Below are positions 12,447 to 25,263 of a DNA stretch of 64,000 bases, one piece after another. The notes beneath the pieces are model-generated. The model was not told the origin of the DNA. It saw only the letters and a program-made list of their open reading frames with translations, and ran no database searches. Every line of letters starts with the position of its first letter. Within the stretch, counting starts at the first letter, position 1. The DNA is from Todiramphus chloris collaris. Taxonomy: Eukaryota > Chordata > Aves > Coraciiformes > Alcedinidae. The translations under genes and the position numbers were made by a program. The stretch covers positions 12,926,023 to 12,990,022 of the forward strand of contig JANVCC010000040.1 in assembly GCA_025345505.1 (NCBI GenBank). The letters run 5' to 3'.

Positions 12447-12670
12447 CATAGAATCATTTAGGTTGGAAAAGACCTTTAAGATCACTGAGTCCAACCATTA
12501 GCCCAGCACTGCCAGGGCACCACTTACCCATCCCTCCAGGGATGGGACTCCACCACTGCCCTGGGCAGTTTTTTCCTGGCCTTGACAACCCTTTCTGTGA
12601 AGAAATTGTTCCTAATATTCAATATAAAACTCCCCAGCACATCCTGAGGCTGTTTCCTCTTGTCCTAAGT
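12447..12670 (-). mobile_element. CR1 LINE 3' end, minus strand
   Basis: Read on the plus strand this begins with CCATAGAATCATTTAGGTTG and runs through AAGACCTTTAAGATCACTGAG, CCCAGCACTGCCAGGGCACC, a CTGTGAAGAAATTGTTCCT segment and CTGTTTCCTCTTGTCCTA. This is the reverse complement of an avian CR1 3' end. The retained copy is about 224 bp, with its terminal repeat at the left and its truncated 5' end near 12670. It is of a different subfamily from the copies at 1 and 57650, judging by the CCAGGGCACCACTTACCCAT internal text. It is better preserved than the copy near 23 kb. Confidence 0.95.
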
Positions 12671-15600
12671 GGTATTTGGCTTTTATTATGGACACTGGAA
12701 GATTCAAATTAACTAGACATAATCATTGTATAATAATCCATCTGAAAAGAAGAAAAAATATGAGAATCATTTTGCAGAGCTGGAAACAATACATCCCATC
12801 ATCCCATTGTGTGACAATATGAGTCCAAAGAGCTGCTGCTATGAATAGGGAGGCCTAACTTAGCTGTTTTGGAAAAGTTCCCGAAAAATCGAGTCTCAGA
12901 CCAGTGTCATTTTCAGCCTTCTTTTACCAGCTTTTAGTGCTTCTAATTGCATATCTTTCAATGCAAATTAAAATGGACTAGGTCAGACCATGGAAATCAT
13001 CCCACACTACATCCAACCACTTCAATCTATATGGCTCTATCTTTACTCAGCAGATCTTGGCTTCAGTTTCCAAGTTTAAAATCTCCTTTTAAAGGCTTGT
13101 AGTCATTCACTGGCTCACTATGGTTGGGAAACAGTAACAGCCTTCAATGTGGGATGGGGAATCTCTCCTCAGTTGCACTGAGCTGTTCAGTAAGGCTCAG
13201 GAAAGCAAATTCCCTCCAAGTAATTTCTAAAGGAGAGGTTTCCAGCTGTGAGGCAAGTTTGCTTGTGTTATATGAGCACCCTAATTACTCCACAAAGAAC
13301 ATTATGTTCTCATACCCAATCCTTGCAAGAAATTACAACGATACTGCAGTGATGAAAAGAAGAGTGAGCAATGAAATCAAGACAATCAACTGCAGCAAGC
13401 TATTCTGGCTGCAGCTAGCTGCGCAGTCTTACTCATAGTCTTGATTTTCACATACCTCGTGTAGAAAGAACAAAAAGCTGGTCTCCTTCTGTATTCCTGC
13501 AAACAGTCCCCATACAACCCTTAAGCCCCCACTTTCTTTACTACTTCCATCTGCCTTCTAATTTGCCTTCACCAGGGGAAGCATCAGAAACTCTGACCTG
13601 GTACCCTTCATTCTGTCTCATTCATTTCAATAAGGATGCTTTGTCAAGTTCCAACATCAAAATAATATTTAGCAAATGAATGGCAAGTTAAAGCACAACA
13701 CTGTTGTTATTTGGTTTTAGGAAGCTCTCTTATCAAGAAACTTGAAATAGTTTGGTGGCTTTATGAAAAAGAAACAAACCCAAACAAAACCTCAAAACAA
13801 AAAAAAAAAAAAGCTCATACTTAAGGCCTCTGCAGAACAGTCATGGAAGACCTGGAGGATTTATCTGCAAGAGTTCAGCTCTGCTCATTAATTCCAATTC
13901 TCAGGCTATTACAGCTAAGCTCAGCACAGGATTACAAATTTAGGCAGGAAGAGAAAACCAAGTCCCTGTTCTTCACAAGTACTCATATTTTTATTAATTT
14001 TTAACATACTTCCCTGTATAGACAATAACTGAGCATTTCAATCTCTACGACTCAATCACTGTGTCAATCACTAACCAAGCATTTCACACACACTCGATGT
14101 TAATTCCTGATGTGGTGAAAACACACCGAGGGGATTTTGTAAATACCTATTTACTGGAATCTGCAATTAACACATCTCTTATTAAAATATGGAAATTCTG
14201 TCTCTTTTCAAAATCAATATTTTAGGTAAGAGTTTCACTGACTGCCTGGACACTGAAGGTGTCTATACACAGAGAGGGTACAGCCAGGCACAGCCCGAAC
14301 AGTGCTGATGCCTTTGTGAAGTCCCATCCTGAATGATACACTTAATAATCTGCCCTATACCCATATACTGGGGGACAAGAGGATGAGGGAAGAAGACCGT
14401 TTTTAGATAACCAGAAAATATAAAAATATAGTAAAATGTTTGTGTATGAGTGAGGTGAATGCACCAGAAACAGAATCTGACCTTGAATGTGACCATATCA
14501 GCTTCTAATTATGTTCTACGAAATTATTTCCTCATAGTCTGTAAAGAACTTGGAAATACTGCTTCTGTTGTAGACACTTGATGACAGTTGGGTGCCCTCA
14601 GGTGAGAAAATCAAAATCAGAGATATGACTCTTTCATTCATCTTAAGAACGTGTCAATATCTAGTTCTTAGACTCCTTAAAACACACCCGTGCTCTGTCA
14701 CTCTCATTTTTAATTCATAGTCTAAGGCTGTATAGCTCCAGCTTGGTGATAGCTTGATTATAAAGCAGTCTGTCTCGCTAGATGTTGGAAGTGACATGCT
14801 TTCTGCCTAAGGGACTAACCAAAAGGGAAAGGGGGTCTGAATATCCTGAGGTAGCAGAGTTTTACTGGCTGCATCAATCTCAGAATTGCTCATGCAGAAG
14901 AACGGGAACTTTATCCAGCAGGAAAATGAGATCAGGATCTCTCAAGGAACCATGGAAACTCCTGCCCCTCATTTGAGCATAAATACTGTGATAATCATTA
15001 TATCCTCCTAAGACTGCCTGTACTCTGACTGAAATTTAAAAGAAGAAAAAAATACGTAACTGTAGCTATATAGATCTAAAGCTTAAAATAGATGGGCATT
15101 AATTAGATCCATATTTCCAATATTTTAAAATTAATTGTTTGGATACAGAACTAATTAAAAAAAAAAGCAAACCCAAACTCTTCTGGCTGCCAGTCTTATA
15201 AAAAAGTGGCTGAAACTGTCATTTTTTTCATTTCACTGATTTGTTTTAGGACTTACCAACAAAAGGTCTTAAAACAACCATAAGTGAAAACAAAGAGGTA
15301 AATTTTCTGTAGAAAATGTAAAATATAAATGTTTTCAAACCAAAATATTTAATTCAAAATAAATGAGGCCATATATAAAACGAGAATTTTTCTCCTCCAA
15401 AATGACTACACGTAACCCATGCTTTTAGCCCTACATGTTGTGACAGTTAAATATTTCTCCAAATTCAAAACATTTAATCAATTGAATATAAACAAGCAAA
15501 ATATTTTCAAAGCTTATATTTAAAGACTTGCATAGAAATATAGTCATTTCAATACATTGGACTTGAACTGAAATTTATTTTCTAAAAATGGCAATGTATT

Positions 15601-16554
15601 TTTCAGAAATGATGATGCAAAGGTAAGGCATGTAATGGTTATTTTACCTGTTCCACTTTTTCTTTCCTACAAAAGTCATATATACTTCTGTGCTTACTGA
15701 TTGAAACAAAGTCTTTCCTAAGTAAAATAATTTTTATTAGTTTTGGATCTGGGCTTTCATTTGAAAACCCCACATCTTCATATGCTGCTGTATTTCCTTC
15801 CCTTTCTGTGATTTAGTTCAGCTTTAATTTTATCAGGAAAAGAGCTGGTGATCCATGAAGAAACTCCTCTTACACCATCGGAAAACCAATCCCATTTGAG
15901 AAAAGGAAAAAAAAAAAAATCTATTAACAGACATCTAGTGCTTTCACAGGATTGATTATTTGATAGAGAGCTGGCACTTTTGGATGACCTGGCAGCAACA
16001 CAATCAAGGTGGTCTGTGGTATTTGACAGGTAGACAATCATTTATTCACACCAGCCTGGTAAGCTCTTTCAGAATTCCTGTAGAAAGAGGAACTTCAATT
16101 AAGAGTGAAGTTCAGTTGTCCCTGATGATATTAAAGTCAGAATAAAAGCAGCCTGACCATTTCTCCTGCAACTTTGTGTTTTAAAAATGGGACTTACAGC
16201 CCACTTTCTACTGTTGTTCCAAGAGGCACCCGTCAACCTCTGCTGCCTTTCTCCACACTTCCGAATAACCAGAGTCAAACCCTTTCAGCTGAGTGTTTAA
16301 GCCATCCCTGCAAAGCATGTGTCACTGAAATAAAAAGGAAAAAAAGGGGACAAAAAATTGCCTTTGTTTTTCACAATGAAATAAATGCTCAGTGAAGGGG
16401 GAGAAGAGACAGGGATGGTAGAAGTCATATGTCTACATCCTTGCTCCCCACCCTTTCCGTCCTTCTCTGTGTAATGAAACAGCCACCCTGATGAGGAGAG
16501 CAGAAACAATGAATCGTCACCAGTGCAGACGGGTGATGATGGAAAATCACATTC
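12671..16554. other. Gene-free AT-rich stretch
   Basis: No repeat family beyond simple sequence was recognised. An A-rich tract, 13771-13812, ends in a run of 14 A. The segment 15,040-15,560 is strongly AT-rich. Frames at 13124-13438, 14263-14496, 14782-14976 and 15778-16145 overlap on both strands and show no domain. At 15,607-15,622 a 16-base sequence lies between TATTTTTCAG and GTAAGG, which is most likely chance. Confidence 0.45.
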
Positions 16555-16960
16555 TTGTTACCTAGATTTTGTATTTTTTAATCCTTGTAATTATTGCAAA
16601 GAGTTTATTTAGAATGCCGGCTCTGCGATGACTTCAGCTATGTGCTAACCACTTGCTATTTAAGTAGGTCATGTGACACTATTACCGCTGCAATATTAGC
16701 ACATGAAAATGGCTTTTTGGCAAACAAGTAAATCAGAGACAAAGCATGCTATGCACAGACTGTAATTATGGCTGTATACTTTTTCATCACCGAGTGAGAA
16801 AATGTAGAACAGTATTTACTGTCGTAATTAAACTGATTCCCCCAAGAACTACAATGAACTTCGGGAGGTGATAAATAAAAGCAGCAGCAAGCTGTTCCTT
16901 TGAGATTTACACTCTAATGATAAAATCTCCTGAGTTCCTGGAGAGAAAAGAAGGTGGTAG
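16555..16960. promoter_or_regulatory. Candidate enhancer or conserved non-coding element
   Basis: The block holds three TAATTA homeodomain cores at 16588-16593, 16763-16768 and 16825-16830, an E-box-type TCATGTGA at 16669-16676, and several CpGs (GCCGG, CTGCGATG, ACCGCTG, GTCGTAATT, TTCGGGAGG) in a CpG-poor neighbourhood. It has no repeat text and no long frame. Clustered homeodomain cores and retained CpGs are typical of developmental enhancers. Conservation cannot be judged here, so this is an inference. Confidence 0.3.
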
Positions 16961-19900
16961 GTTCATAATTTATCTTTTTCAGGCCTGGTCCAAAACCTAT
17001 TAGAGTTATTAGGAATCTTTAAATTGATTTTGTCCAAAGTTCATTCTAAAGTCATTTTATTCTTGAAGTACAAGTTTTAATTTTCTAATGTGAAAATTAA
17101 ACCAGAAATTCCTTATCATTTTCCTTTGAAGGAAAGGGTTTTCATATTTCTCTTAGATAGAAATGATTTTTATATTCTTCTCCCGCATTTTCTACAGAGA
17201 AGCAGAAAGATTTTCTGACTGATAGCACTGATATTTTTTACATATCTGCATAACCAGCTTCAAAGAATATTTAAGAAAATATGAAGTGTATGTAACTAGA
17301 CACAAATAACATTTGTCTTTTGTTAAATTTCACAGTTAAGTAAGAGGGCAACAGAACTCCTTTCTGCATGATTATTTAAAGGTCTCTCTCTTTCTTCCTG
17401 CATGTAGATGTTATGGTTTCTTCAAACTAACCAACCAATAAAACATGCATCAGTGCCTTATCGGCCCGCCAGCCCTGCAAAGGACCCTTGGCTTCCTGAA
17501 AAGGAGAGCTCAGGAGCACTGGGCTGGCACAGGGGTGTGAGCTCACCCTTGAACTCCTCTGCCTGTAAGGACAATGGTTCCTCCACCTTCTGCCCATTTG
17601 GAGAAACAGTCTAGAAGAGGAAAAATAATCTGTCAGCTACATGGATGAAGTGTATCCAAACACGCTGGAAGCATCAGCCTGGCTGCCTAGAGGGGGGCAG
17701 GGAATAATTTATATCACATTATTAATTGAAATTGATTTCTGAGGTTGGGTTTCCTCCTCCTTTATGCAACTTCTGTACTCAGTGTGGTGTGTTGGCTTTT
17801 TTTAATCAATTTTCTTTACAGCTTTCTCCAGTATACTTAATCAAACAGGGTCATATTTCCTAATAATTGCAGTAGGAAATAGCTATCTCCTCCTTGAGAG
17901 GACTAAGAATGTGACAGGGGACTCCAGTTTTGGAAACCGCTCCTTCGCACTTGTCCAGCACCTCTGCCAAAAGCATGTTCATAGCATGGCAGTGGGATGG
18001 GCAGTCACAACAGAGCTCTTCATCAAACGAAACAGCTGGAGGAGTTGCACAGTATGGTTTATGGCATGGTATTTCCTAGAGGTGTTACATACAGTTGTAG
18101 TCTATTTAAACTACTTTCCCAATGTCTTTTCATTCTTCCTTTAGCACTTGTAGTTATTTGCGTCTGTTCATAAGGAGATCACAAAAACCATACTGTAGAT
18201 ATATAATGATATTTGTACTGCTCTGCACTGTTATTATGGAAGAAAGATGACTTGAGGGGGGGAAAAGTAGGTAAGAGTGATTGCATGAAAACTGGGATTT
18301 CATCTTGTCTTGCTCCAGTCTCTTTCACAATGTTGTATACTGAAATAAAAGCACTCCCAGAAACAGGCTTTACTGCTATGCATTCCCTAAAGGGACATAC
18401 CAAAAAGAAAGTTCTTGTTCTTTATTTCAAGGAACTTCTGAATTCGGGTACTTGTATTTGAGTCTCTGCTGGTTCTGGCAGCAAAGGTGTGTCAGTCCCC
18501 TGACTGCGACTACAGGTGAATCAATGAGATCATTGCTGAAGTTGATTCTCAGAGTACAACAACATTACTATGGAGTCAAAGTCTTTTAAAAAACTAAGTA
18601 TTTGGTCGAGTAAGACACTTACAAAACCATTTCATTAGTCTTTAAAAACTAGAGAGTTACCTTTGCTCTAGTGACAAGCAGTTACTCTCCCATACATTAT
18701 TAAGGGAGTAACACATTAGCTTTTGTAAGACACACTGTAAACAGAATCCCACTTGACAATCTTATGGACCACAGTTTTCAGATGAAAGGACAGGTTCCTG
18801 TGATCAAAGTTTGAATAACTAATGAACAGACTCGATGTTTTGACAATAACAGAGAGGATTAATGAACCAGCTTTTTCAATCCTACCTAGATCATTATTTT
18901 CTCTCTAATCACAATGCAGTAAATTTAATAGAGCAGAAATAAGAATTAGCACGATTTGGCCTTAAGTATGTTAGTTTTGCTCATTCTGAAGCAAGTCACA
19001 CTTCCCCTCAGGACGTACACTGCCATTTTATTTAGTTATCCTACCTATTTTTACTTGAAAAGAAAAAGAGCATCTTTGACAGAGACCTCTGGCAACAAAC
19101 CCAAGGCATCTTACTGTTAGATGCATTCTGATCACAAAGTTTCCTTCTATCTTGCTGGTGAATAAAATAAATAAGATATGCCTCTTGTTGTGTAAATTAC
19201 AGCAACTGGAACAAAACCAGAAGCCCAAGATGACAAAAAACATGTTGAAAGCTGCTGTCTGCTGTACATGTCATAAAATCTTAATATGAAGAAAAAAATC
19301 CCAAAACTAGTATGGCCACTGCTTGCTGTGTCTTGTAAAGATGCTTTCTATTGATTCCAGTTACTTACACATAGAAAGGATTTGTTTTTGTGGAAACTCA
19401 AGAATCTTAGGAGCAGTGTAAAGAAAAATATTCAACCATTTTCACTTTCTTTCCTCTCACTAGTCTTTCATCTCTTGATCAGAGAACCTAGATCTAATTC
19501 TGAGAACACAGAATAAACAACTTAGGATATCTTCTGAATGGTAGAGATATTGTAAAGATAATCTTTTGGTTACCTCCAGCACAGAATTTGCACTCCATCT
19601 GATATTAAACATTGGGAAAAAACCCCATAGAATCCTCTCTCATGATCATTTAATGCTGTTTTGTAAGCCATTATCGACAAAAGGATAGATGACATTGGAG
19701 TGGCTTATTATGTGGAGGTGTGGAGCCACAATAAAAACATAATTTCTCCTCCTTGAATCCCTTCATCTGAATTTAACATCAAGAAATTGAGAGAAGAAGA
19801 TAGAAGGGAGGATTATCATGCTAGTGTGAAGTATGGTAGTCTGCCACAGTTATCATTTAAGCAGATGCCAGAAGAAGGAAATATTGATCAACACAGGCCC

Positions 19901-20080
19901 AAAGAACCTCGAAAGTGTACAAATCGCATCTAGCTCAGTTGCATGGACAAACTGCCAGCTTGAGACAGTTTTTATTAAAACTGTGTGAAAAAGTGAAACC
20001 TGGGAGAAACAGAACCCACGGCTTGGAATCGACACAAGTCTCTGAGGGGACCCACCCTGGCAGCAATCACTAAAGAAGCA
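16961..20080. other. Gene-free stretch
   Basis: A GC-richer patch at 17,455-17,620 carries a 68-codon plus frame with no recognisable motif. The part 17,700-17,880 holds ATTATTAATTGAAATTG and no repeat text. Frames at 17911-18144, 18179-18461 and 19028-19243 overlap or lack motifs. No RNA gene was recognised. Confidence 0.45.
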
Positions 20081-20144
20081 TGTGTATATATATGTGTGTA
20101 TGTGTATATATATAAAATATATATGTGTGTGTATATATATATTT
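20081..20144. repeat. TA/TG dinucleotide microsatellite
   Basis: Sixty-four bases of alternating TGTG and TATATA blocks, interrupted once by AAAATA. This compound microsatellite is purine-pyrimidine alternating throughout most of its length. A minus frame of 114 codons crosses it and reads IYIHIHTYIYT, an artefact of the repeat. Confidence 0.95.
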
Positions 20145-22084
20145 GACAAGTGTCCAGAGTATAGCTTTGGCTCCCAGAAGTTTGTGTCTAACACCAAAAG
20201 AATAATTTCTCCCTCTACTAGTTATTTTATGTTCAATGACTATTGAAGATGAAAACTCTCTAAAATAAACAAGGAATGTTTAAAAAACCGCAGCATGCTT
20301 CAGAGCTTTAGGGAGGTAGATAAATGTTTTTGACTTGTTTAAATATGGAACACCGAGGGATAATTAATAGAGACACTGAAACTGTAATATTAAGAATAGA
20401 AAATAGGTCTCCTGACCACAGAAGAGCTATTACTACTTTCCAACAAAGATAAACTCGCTTTTTTGTTTTCTCTGTTTCTCAAAACAAAGCCTCATTTTCA
20501 AGATGCATTTCTGCAATCGCTTTCAGCATATTAATCTTCTGTACACAGGGGGCAACACCTCTGTCTCTTTGTGTTCTGTGCAGTAAATAAAGGGTCTTGA
20601 GCCTTTCACACCGGAGTTCCTTTGGCTCAAGGTGGTTATGTGCTATGTAAGAGAAAACAGAGAAAGTTTGTAAAAGGGTGTGTTTGATAGAAGAGGTTTA
20701 TTTTCTTTTTGGTTTTATCCCCTCAGCCTTTTATTGTTTTCACAGCCCTTTCGTGATAATGCAGTTCATGATACATTCATCAATATGCCATATACACTAT
20801 TACAAAGTACTTATGCTGTCATTAATAATGTACATACTCAAAATGCTTTCCATTTGCAAGTGGCCTAAAACACTTCACTAAGTACAGTTCCAATGTGTAA
20901 GTGAACCTAGCTTCCACATGCAGCTATCTTCAAGCAAATGGTGGCAACGCCGAGAGATTTGCAAGGTCAGTTAACATGCAAAGCATATTAAAAAAGCAAA
21001 TACCAGTGGGATGCACCACAGTAGCTAAGCAGCAGGTAGCACTGCTAATTTCAGAGGCTGAAGGCTGCAAGCTGACACGATAGTCCAACTTGAGTGAACT
21101 GCAGGAAAAAAGAGTTGGCCCATCACAGAAGGCCAGCATGCATTCTGCCTCAGGGGAGTGCTGCTTTGAAAGAGAAACTGGAACAGAAGTTGAAGAACTA
21201 ACCATTTGGAAAGAGATAAAATAACCAGATATACACAAGCCACTGAATTGTTAAAAATACCATGGTTTTGGCTGATCACTTTCTAACCCTGCTGAACTCC
21301 TCTGCCTACCAATCACGCTGGTAGTGAGCAAAAAAACCTATCAAGATGATAAATATTACCAGGTGGACTTTCAAACAAGGCTCCACAGTTGTTCAGACTA
21401 GTGAATACATCACAGGCCTACATCTGGATATGTGCATGAGTTCCCAGTCACATACATATTCCTACACCATTCAACTTGATAAAAACTGCCTTATCTTAAT
21501 ATATGACATCCTAGTACGCTCAAACGACAAATGCACACTGCAGTACAGCAGAGCATCTGTTACTTCTCTGGAATGCTCTTATTTTATAATTAAGGTTTAG
21601 AAATTTACAGCTCTAATGTCTGTGAAAATCTTTGCAGGTATACATTGATTTTCTTTTTTATCTGCACTTCTACATATGCCATGGTGGGAGCAAGGTAAGT
21701 CAACCCTGACAAAGTGAGAAAGACTGGAAACTGCAGAAAGTTAGCATTTCCTTTTTTTCCTCTCATACTGTCTTTTTCTATTTTTTTTCCCCATTTCCAT
21801 AATTTCTTTCATGCATATATGCTACAGAAAGAAACAATATCACCACAGAAAGACCTAGAGCTTGTATCTGAATCAACCAGTATCTAGCAGATCTTACAAA
21901 CAAGTCATGTCTCTTCTGAGATTTCCCTCTTAATATCTAAAACATAACTGCACAAAGATTTCACATAAAACAGGTCTGCCAGTATATGTAGCATAAAGAA
22001 GGGCTGTCCTTGCAGGAAGGGCCAAAGAAACACAGTTTTGAAATGGTATTGTCAACTGTTACTTAGTCATTCTATTAGCTTGCT
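20145..22084. other. Gene-free stretch
   Basis: A segment at 20,540-20,640 holds ACAGGGGGCAACACC and AATAAAGGGTCTTGAG, and is discussed under rejected items. Overlapping frames at 20678-20881, 20901-21279 and 21346-21600 show no domains. The splice-bounded 57-base piece at 21638-21694 is listed separately. Confidence 0.4.
21638..21694 (+). other. Candidate 57-bp exon with consensus donor
   Basis: An acceptor-like AATCTTTGCAG precedes 57 bases that end in AAG|GTAAGT, the consensus donor. Two frames are open. One reads YTLIFFFICTSTYAMVGA, which resembles a membrane segment; the other reads VYIDFLFYLHFYICHGGSK. The acceptor lacks a long pyrimidine tract. The strand is opposite to the main set of candidates. 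The product is unknown and chance is likely. Confidence 0.13.
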
Positions 22085-22720
22085 GTAGAAGTATGAAGAG
22101 ACGAGTGAGCTAAATCCCCCCCGTGTGAACGGGAAAATGAGTCAATTCAAACGGCAGGCTGTACACAAAGGTTAACGACAACGGAGAAGTTTCTGTCACA
22201 TTACAATTTGGGACACAAACTTTGCAGACTACTAGAATGATTGTAAGTCTGATTCAGGCTTTTCTTTATTCCCAAGCAAGAAGCGCGTTAAGGAAGTCAC
22301 TTCACATTTCCATAGGCCGGTCATTCCACTGGACAGAACAGGTACAGATCAGTTCTCTGGTGTAGAAGCTTCATGCTCCAAAGGGAGGATTGTATCCCTC
22401 TGTCTTTGTTTTGTTTAAAAAAGAAAGTGGAAAGGATTCATCTGATTTTTTGAGAGTTTGTTGGAAGACAGAAAAATGACAACTGTGAAAAGGGCATATT
22501 TTTTCATTAATAATGAAGCTGGAGTCCATAATCCAAAGTTTTGAGCCTTTAATTTACAATTTAACTGGCAGCTCAAACATCCGGATAAGACAGCAACTGA
22601 AATAACATTTTATCTAAAGGCTTATCTCTTCCATCAGAAAGGGTATGAGGAATTAATTCTAACTTTATCCTGTGAGATCACAGAGGGCAAAGCTACAGAG
22701 ATATGCTGGATTAATCCTAC
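22085..22720. promoter_or_regulatory. Candidate CpG-retaining regulatory block
   Basis: In 22,090-22,330 I count about nine CpGs, including CCCCCCGTGTGAACGGG, AACGACAACGG and AAGCGCGTT, against a CpG-poor background. The block holds a consensus AP-1 site TGAGTCA at 22138-22144, a GTTAAC core near 22172, and GATA-type GGATAAG and CTTATCT further right. There is no repeat text and no long frame. Retained CpGs suggest low germline methylation or constraint, which fits an enhancer. This is an inference from composition. Confidence 0.3.
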
Positions 22721-23009
22721 AAAATCTTAAAAGCAAAACTCATTGGAGAGGCCAACGGGAAAGGGGAAAAAAAAGACTAGCAAATACTAAATTTGACAAA
22801 GATTGTTTGTATTCTAAATATGTTTTGAACTTGTTTTTATTCTAACAAACTGGTTTAGGTCTTGATTGCAATTAGATGCGTAAATTAATACAGGGCTTCA
22901 AGAAAATATTTTTTCCCTGATTTCCAGTTAAAAACTTAGCATGTGTTCTATAAATTCTCTCAACTGATAGGAGAGAATGAAAGACGTAAACCAAGTCCCC
23001 TGTCACGCC
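22721..23009. other. Spacer before the worn CR1
   Basis: AT-rich sequence with no recognised feature. Its right part (22,970-23,010) may be a still more decayed portion of the CR1 that follows. Confidence 0.4.
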
Positions 23010-23124
23010 ACCCCAAGCAAGGCCCTGAACAACCTGATCTACATCAGTTAAAGTTCCTTTGAGTGAGGGCTGGGTAAGATGAGATCCTGAGGCCATTTTG
23101 TACCTAAATTACTCTATGATTCTA
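23010..23124 (+). mobile_element. Degraded CR1 LINE 3' end
   Basis: The order of landmarks follows an avian CR1 3' end in plus orientation: AAGCAAGGCCCTGAACAACC, CTGATCTACATC, GATGAGATCCTGAGGCC, and the terminal ACTCTATGATTCTA at 23111-23124. Many substitutions and small gaps separate it from the usual text, so it is the oldest of the five copies here. The left border is uncertain by tens of bases. Confidence 0.75.
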
Positions 23125-25259
23125 ATTGCTTACCCTACTCCTCAATATTTTTTCTGTTTATGATTCGTTTCTTACTAAAATTAAAAGAAGTTTAGAGTTC
23201 CTTCAGTCCTAAATGGACTAAAGCTCATCCAAAAGGGGTAAGGACTTTCTGTTTACTGCTGTGTCCGTACTGTAGTCAACAGAAAAAATCAAAACTGAGG
23301 TGACATTGAACACTCCATTAGAACAAAGCCCAAAATCAGTCTGGTGAGGATTATAATATGGAGTCAAGACAGGTACATTTGTTTGAGCTAACGATGCCTG
23401 CCACATATGTGCCTCAGTTGAAAGAGATGCATGCAGTCTGTGTTCATCCATACTGATTTCAAACATAATTCGTTATTGGGAAATTTTACTCTTCTGTCTC
23501 TCCAAGAAAATGAAACTATGAATATCTACTCCATTTCAGCCCTTTAACGGGGACCAAAAATTCATCAAGATGAAAGTACCACCAGTCCTCCTCTGCTAAA
23601 TCCCAGTAGTTCTCACAGGTACGAGTCACAGACCAGTGGTCTCACGCTAGTTTGACAGACTTTATTTAAAAGTTGATAAAAGCAAACAAAGCTTATTTTG
23701 TAAACAGAGCAGCTGTTTACCAGGGAGAAGAAATATTGCAAAACTTTCACATTTCTGCTTGTACAAACTCTTTGATCACCGACAAAGATAGCTTTGAATG
23801 AGCTATTTCACTCTAGAAGCAGCTGAACCATGCCAACACTGAATGCATGAAAAATCCACAAAGATTAATTCAGCTTGTTTCTCAGGCGAGTAAATTAGCC
23901 CAAGCTCAAGCCATTGGTAATCCGGTGAAGCACATTTTTGCACACAAGCTACCTTATTTATTTTGCAGTTAGCAGAACAGACAGTCCTATAAACGTATCT
24001 GTTGAAGATGCAGCACCTTGAGATTTTTTAAGAGATCAGGTAAAGCTGGTCACACACTTTTGAGTCATTTGATTAGTTTTCTTGGCTCATGTATTAAAGG
24101 CTTAACATCACAAAATCTTACACTATCAGAAGTAGAAAAAAAATGCTGTCGAGAACCTTGTGTTCTTACTGAAATAGGCTATGCTTTTTCATACCCTAGT
24201 ATAGCTTACTTTTCAGATTCTGTCAATACTTCAACTTTTGTCATTAACAAAAATTCAATCAACAAACTAGACCTTCAAAAGCTGCTTTGGTTTCTTTCTT
24301 TTCCCCTGGCAGTTTTTCTGTTTGAAATCATACAAAATTGCAAGCCTGAGCAGTTCAGCCATTTTCACACCAGATCCACTAAACACTGATTAATGCTGGT
24401 GTTTTGGGAACTGATACACTGAGAAGATTCACAGCATTCACTGGCTCTCACACTTCTTATTTTATCCCTAAAAGTGTCTGTGAGCACATACCTAGTTTGT
24501 GAAAGACAAGATAAAAGAAAAGTAGCTACTGAAGACAAGCCAGAAGGTTAATTTTGACACTTACTTTATGGGGATATATCTGTACTTTACAAGAAATACC
24601 AATTCATAACTGTTGGGTATATTATGCTGGACCACACATGTTTATAACACCTCAGGATTACTCAGACTTAAAATGAACACTCAGGCAGCCTGGAATATGT
24701 TCATTTATCCATAGTACAATTTGCCTCAGCCTGTTGTCCCTGTTGCTTTGAGGCAAAGAACAAGCAACATCTTTCTTGGGCAGACTAAATATGGGGATTT
24801 GGGGTACATCTGCTGGCCTGGAATACAGACAATTACAAGTAATTATTTTAAATTTATGGCATTTTTGCTTATTTAATGCCCTGACTTTCTGACAAAGCAG
24901 TGTGATCCTCAAGTGCTTAGCGTGCCTGTAAAGCAGGCCAGAAATACAAGTAGTGCATTTACTCAGTTCAAATTATATAACAACTTAGAATGTAAAAGAT
25001 TATAGGATTATTTCAAAACCACACAAAGATTGAAACACGGCGCTGCGGCAGAATGAATGCTTACATACAAATAGCAGAGCTGAAAGGCACCCAGAAGAGA
25101 GGCACAATCAAACCACCGCAAGCGCCTGAAAACTCCTGCTAATCCTGACAACAGATGCACCCCCACAATGGACTGGAACATCCATTCCCTCCATCACCAG
25201 CCCTACCACAGCAGCTAGTCTAAAAAGAAAAAATAATTAAATTAAGTGTCATAGCATCG
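23125..25259. other. Gene-free AT-rich stretch
   Basis: No repeat family or RNA gene was recognised. A 123-codon plus frame at 24018-24389 has no motif and no flanking splice signals. A locally GC-richer patch with CGGCGCTGCGGC lies near 25,040, also without a frame of interest. Confidence 0.45.
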
Positions 25260-25263
25260 ACCT

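Noticed and set aside
15607..15622. 16-base microexon between TTTTTCAG and GTAAGG
   Set aside because: Its length and the weak acceptor make chance the better explanation.
20081..20197. 114-codon minus ORF reading IYIHIHTYIYT
   Set aside because: The repeated residues are produced by the TA/TG microsatellite.
20540..20640. LTR-like end (AATAAAGGGTCTTGAG, CTTTCACACCGGAG) or CTCF-like ACAGGGGGCAACACC
   Set aside because: No matching TG...CA borders, partner LTR or primer-binding site was seen. The CTCF resemblance breaks down in the left half of the motif.
24018..24389. 123-codon plus ORF
   Set aside because: No motif, no splice signals at its ends, composition like its flanks.
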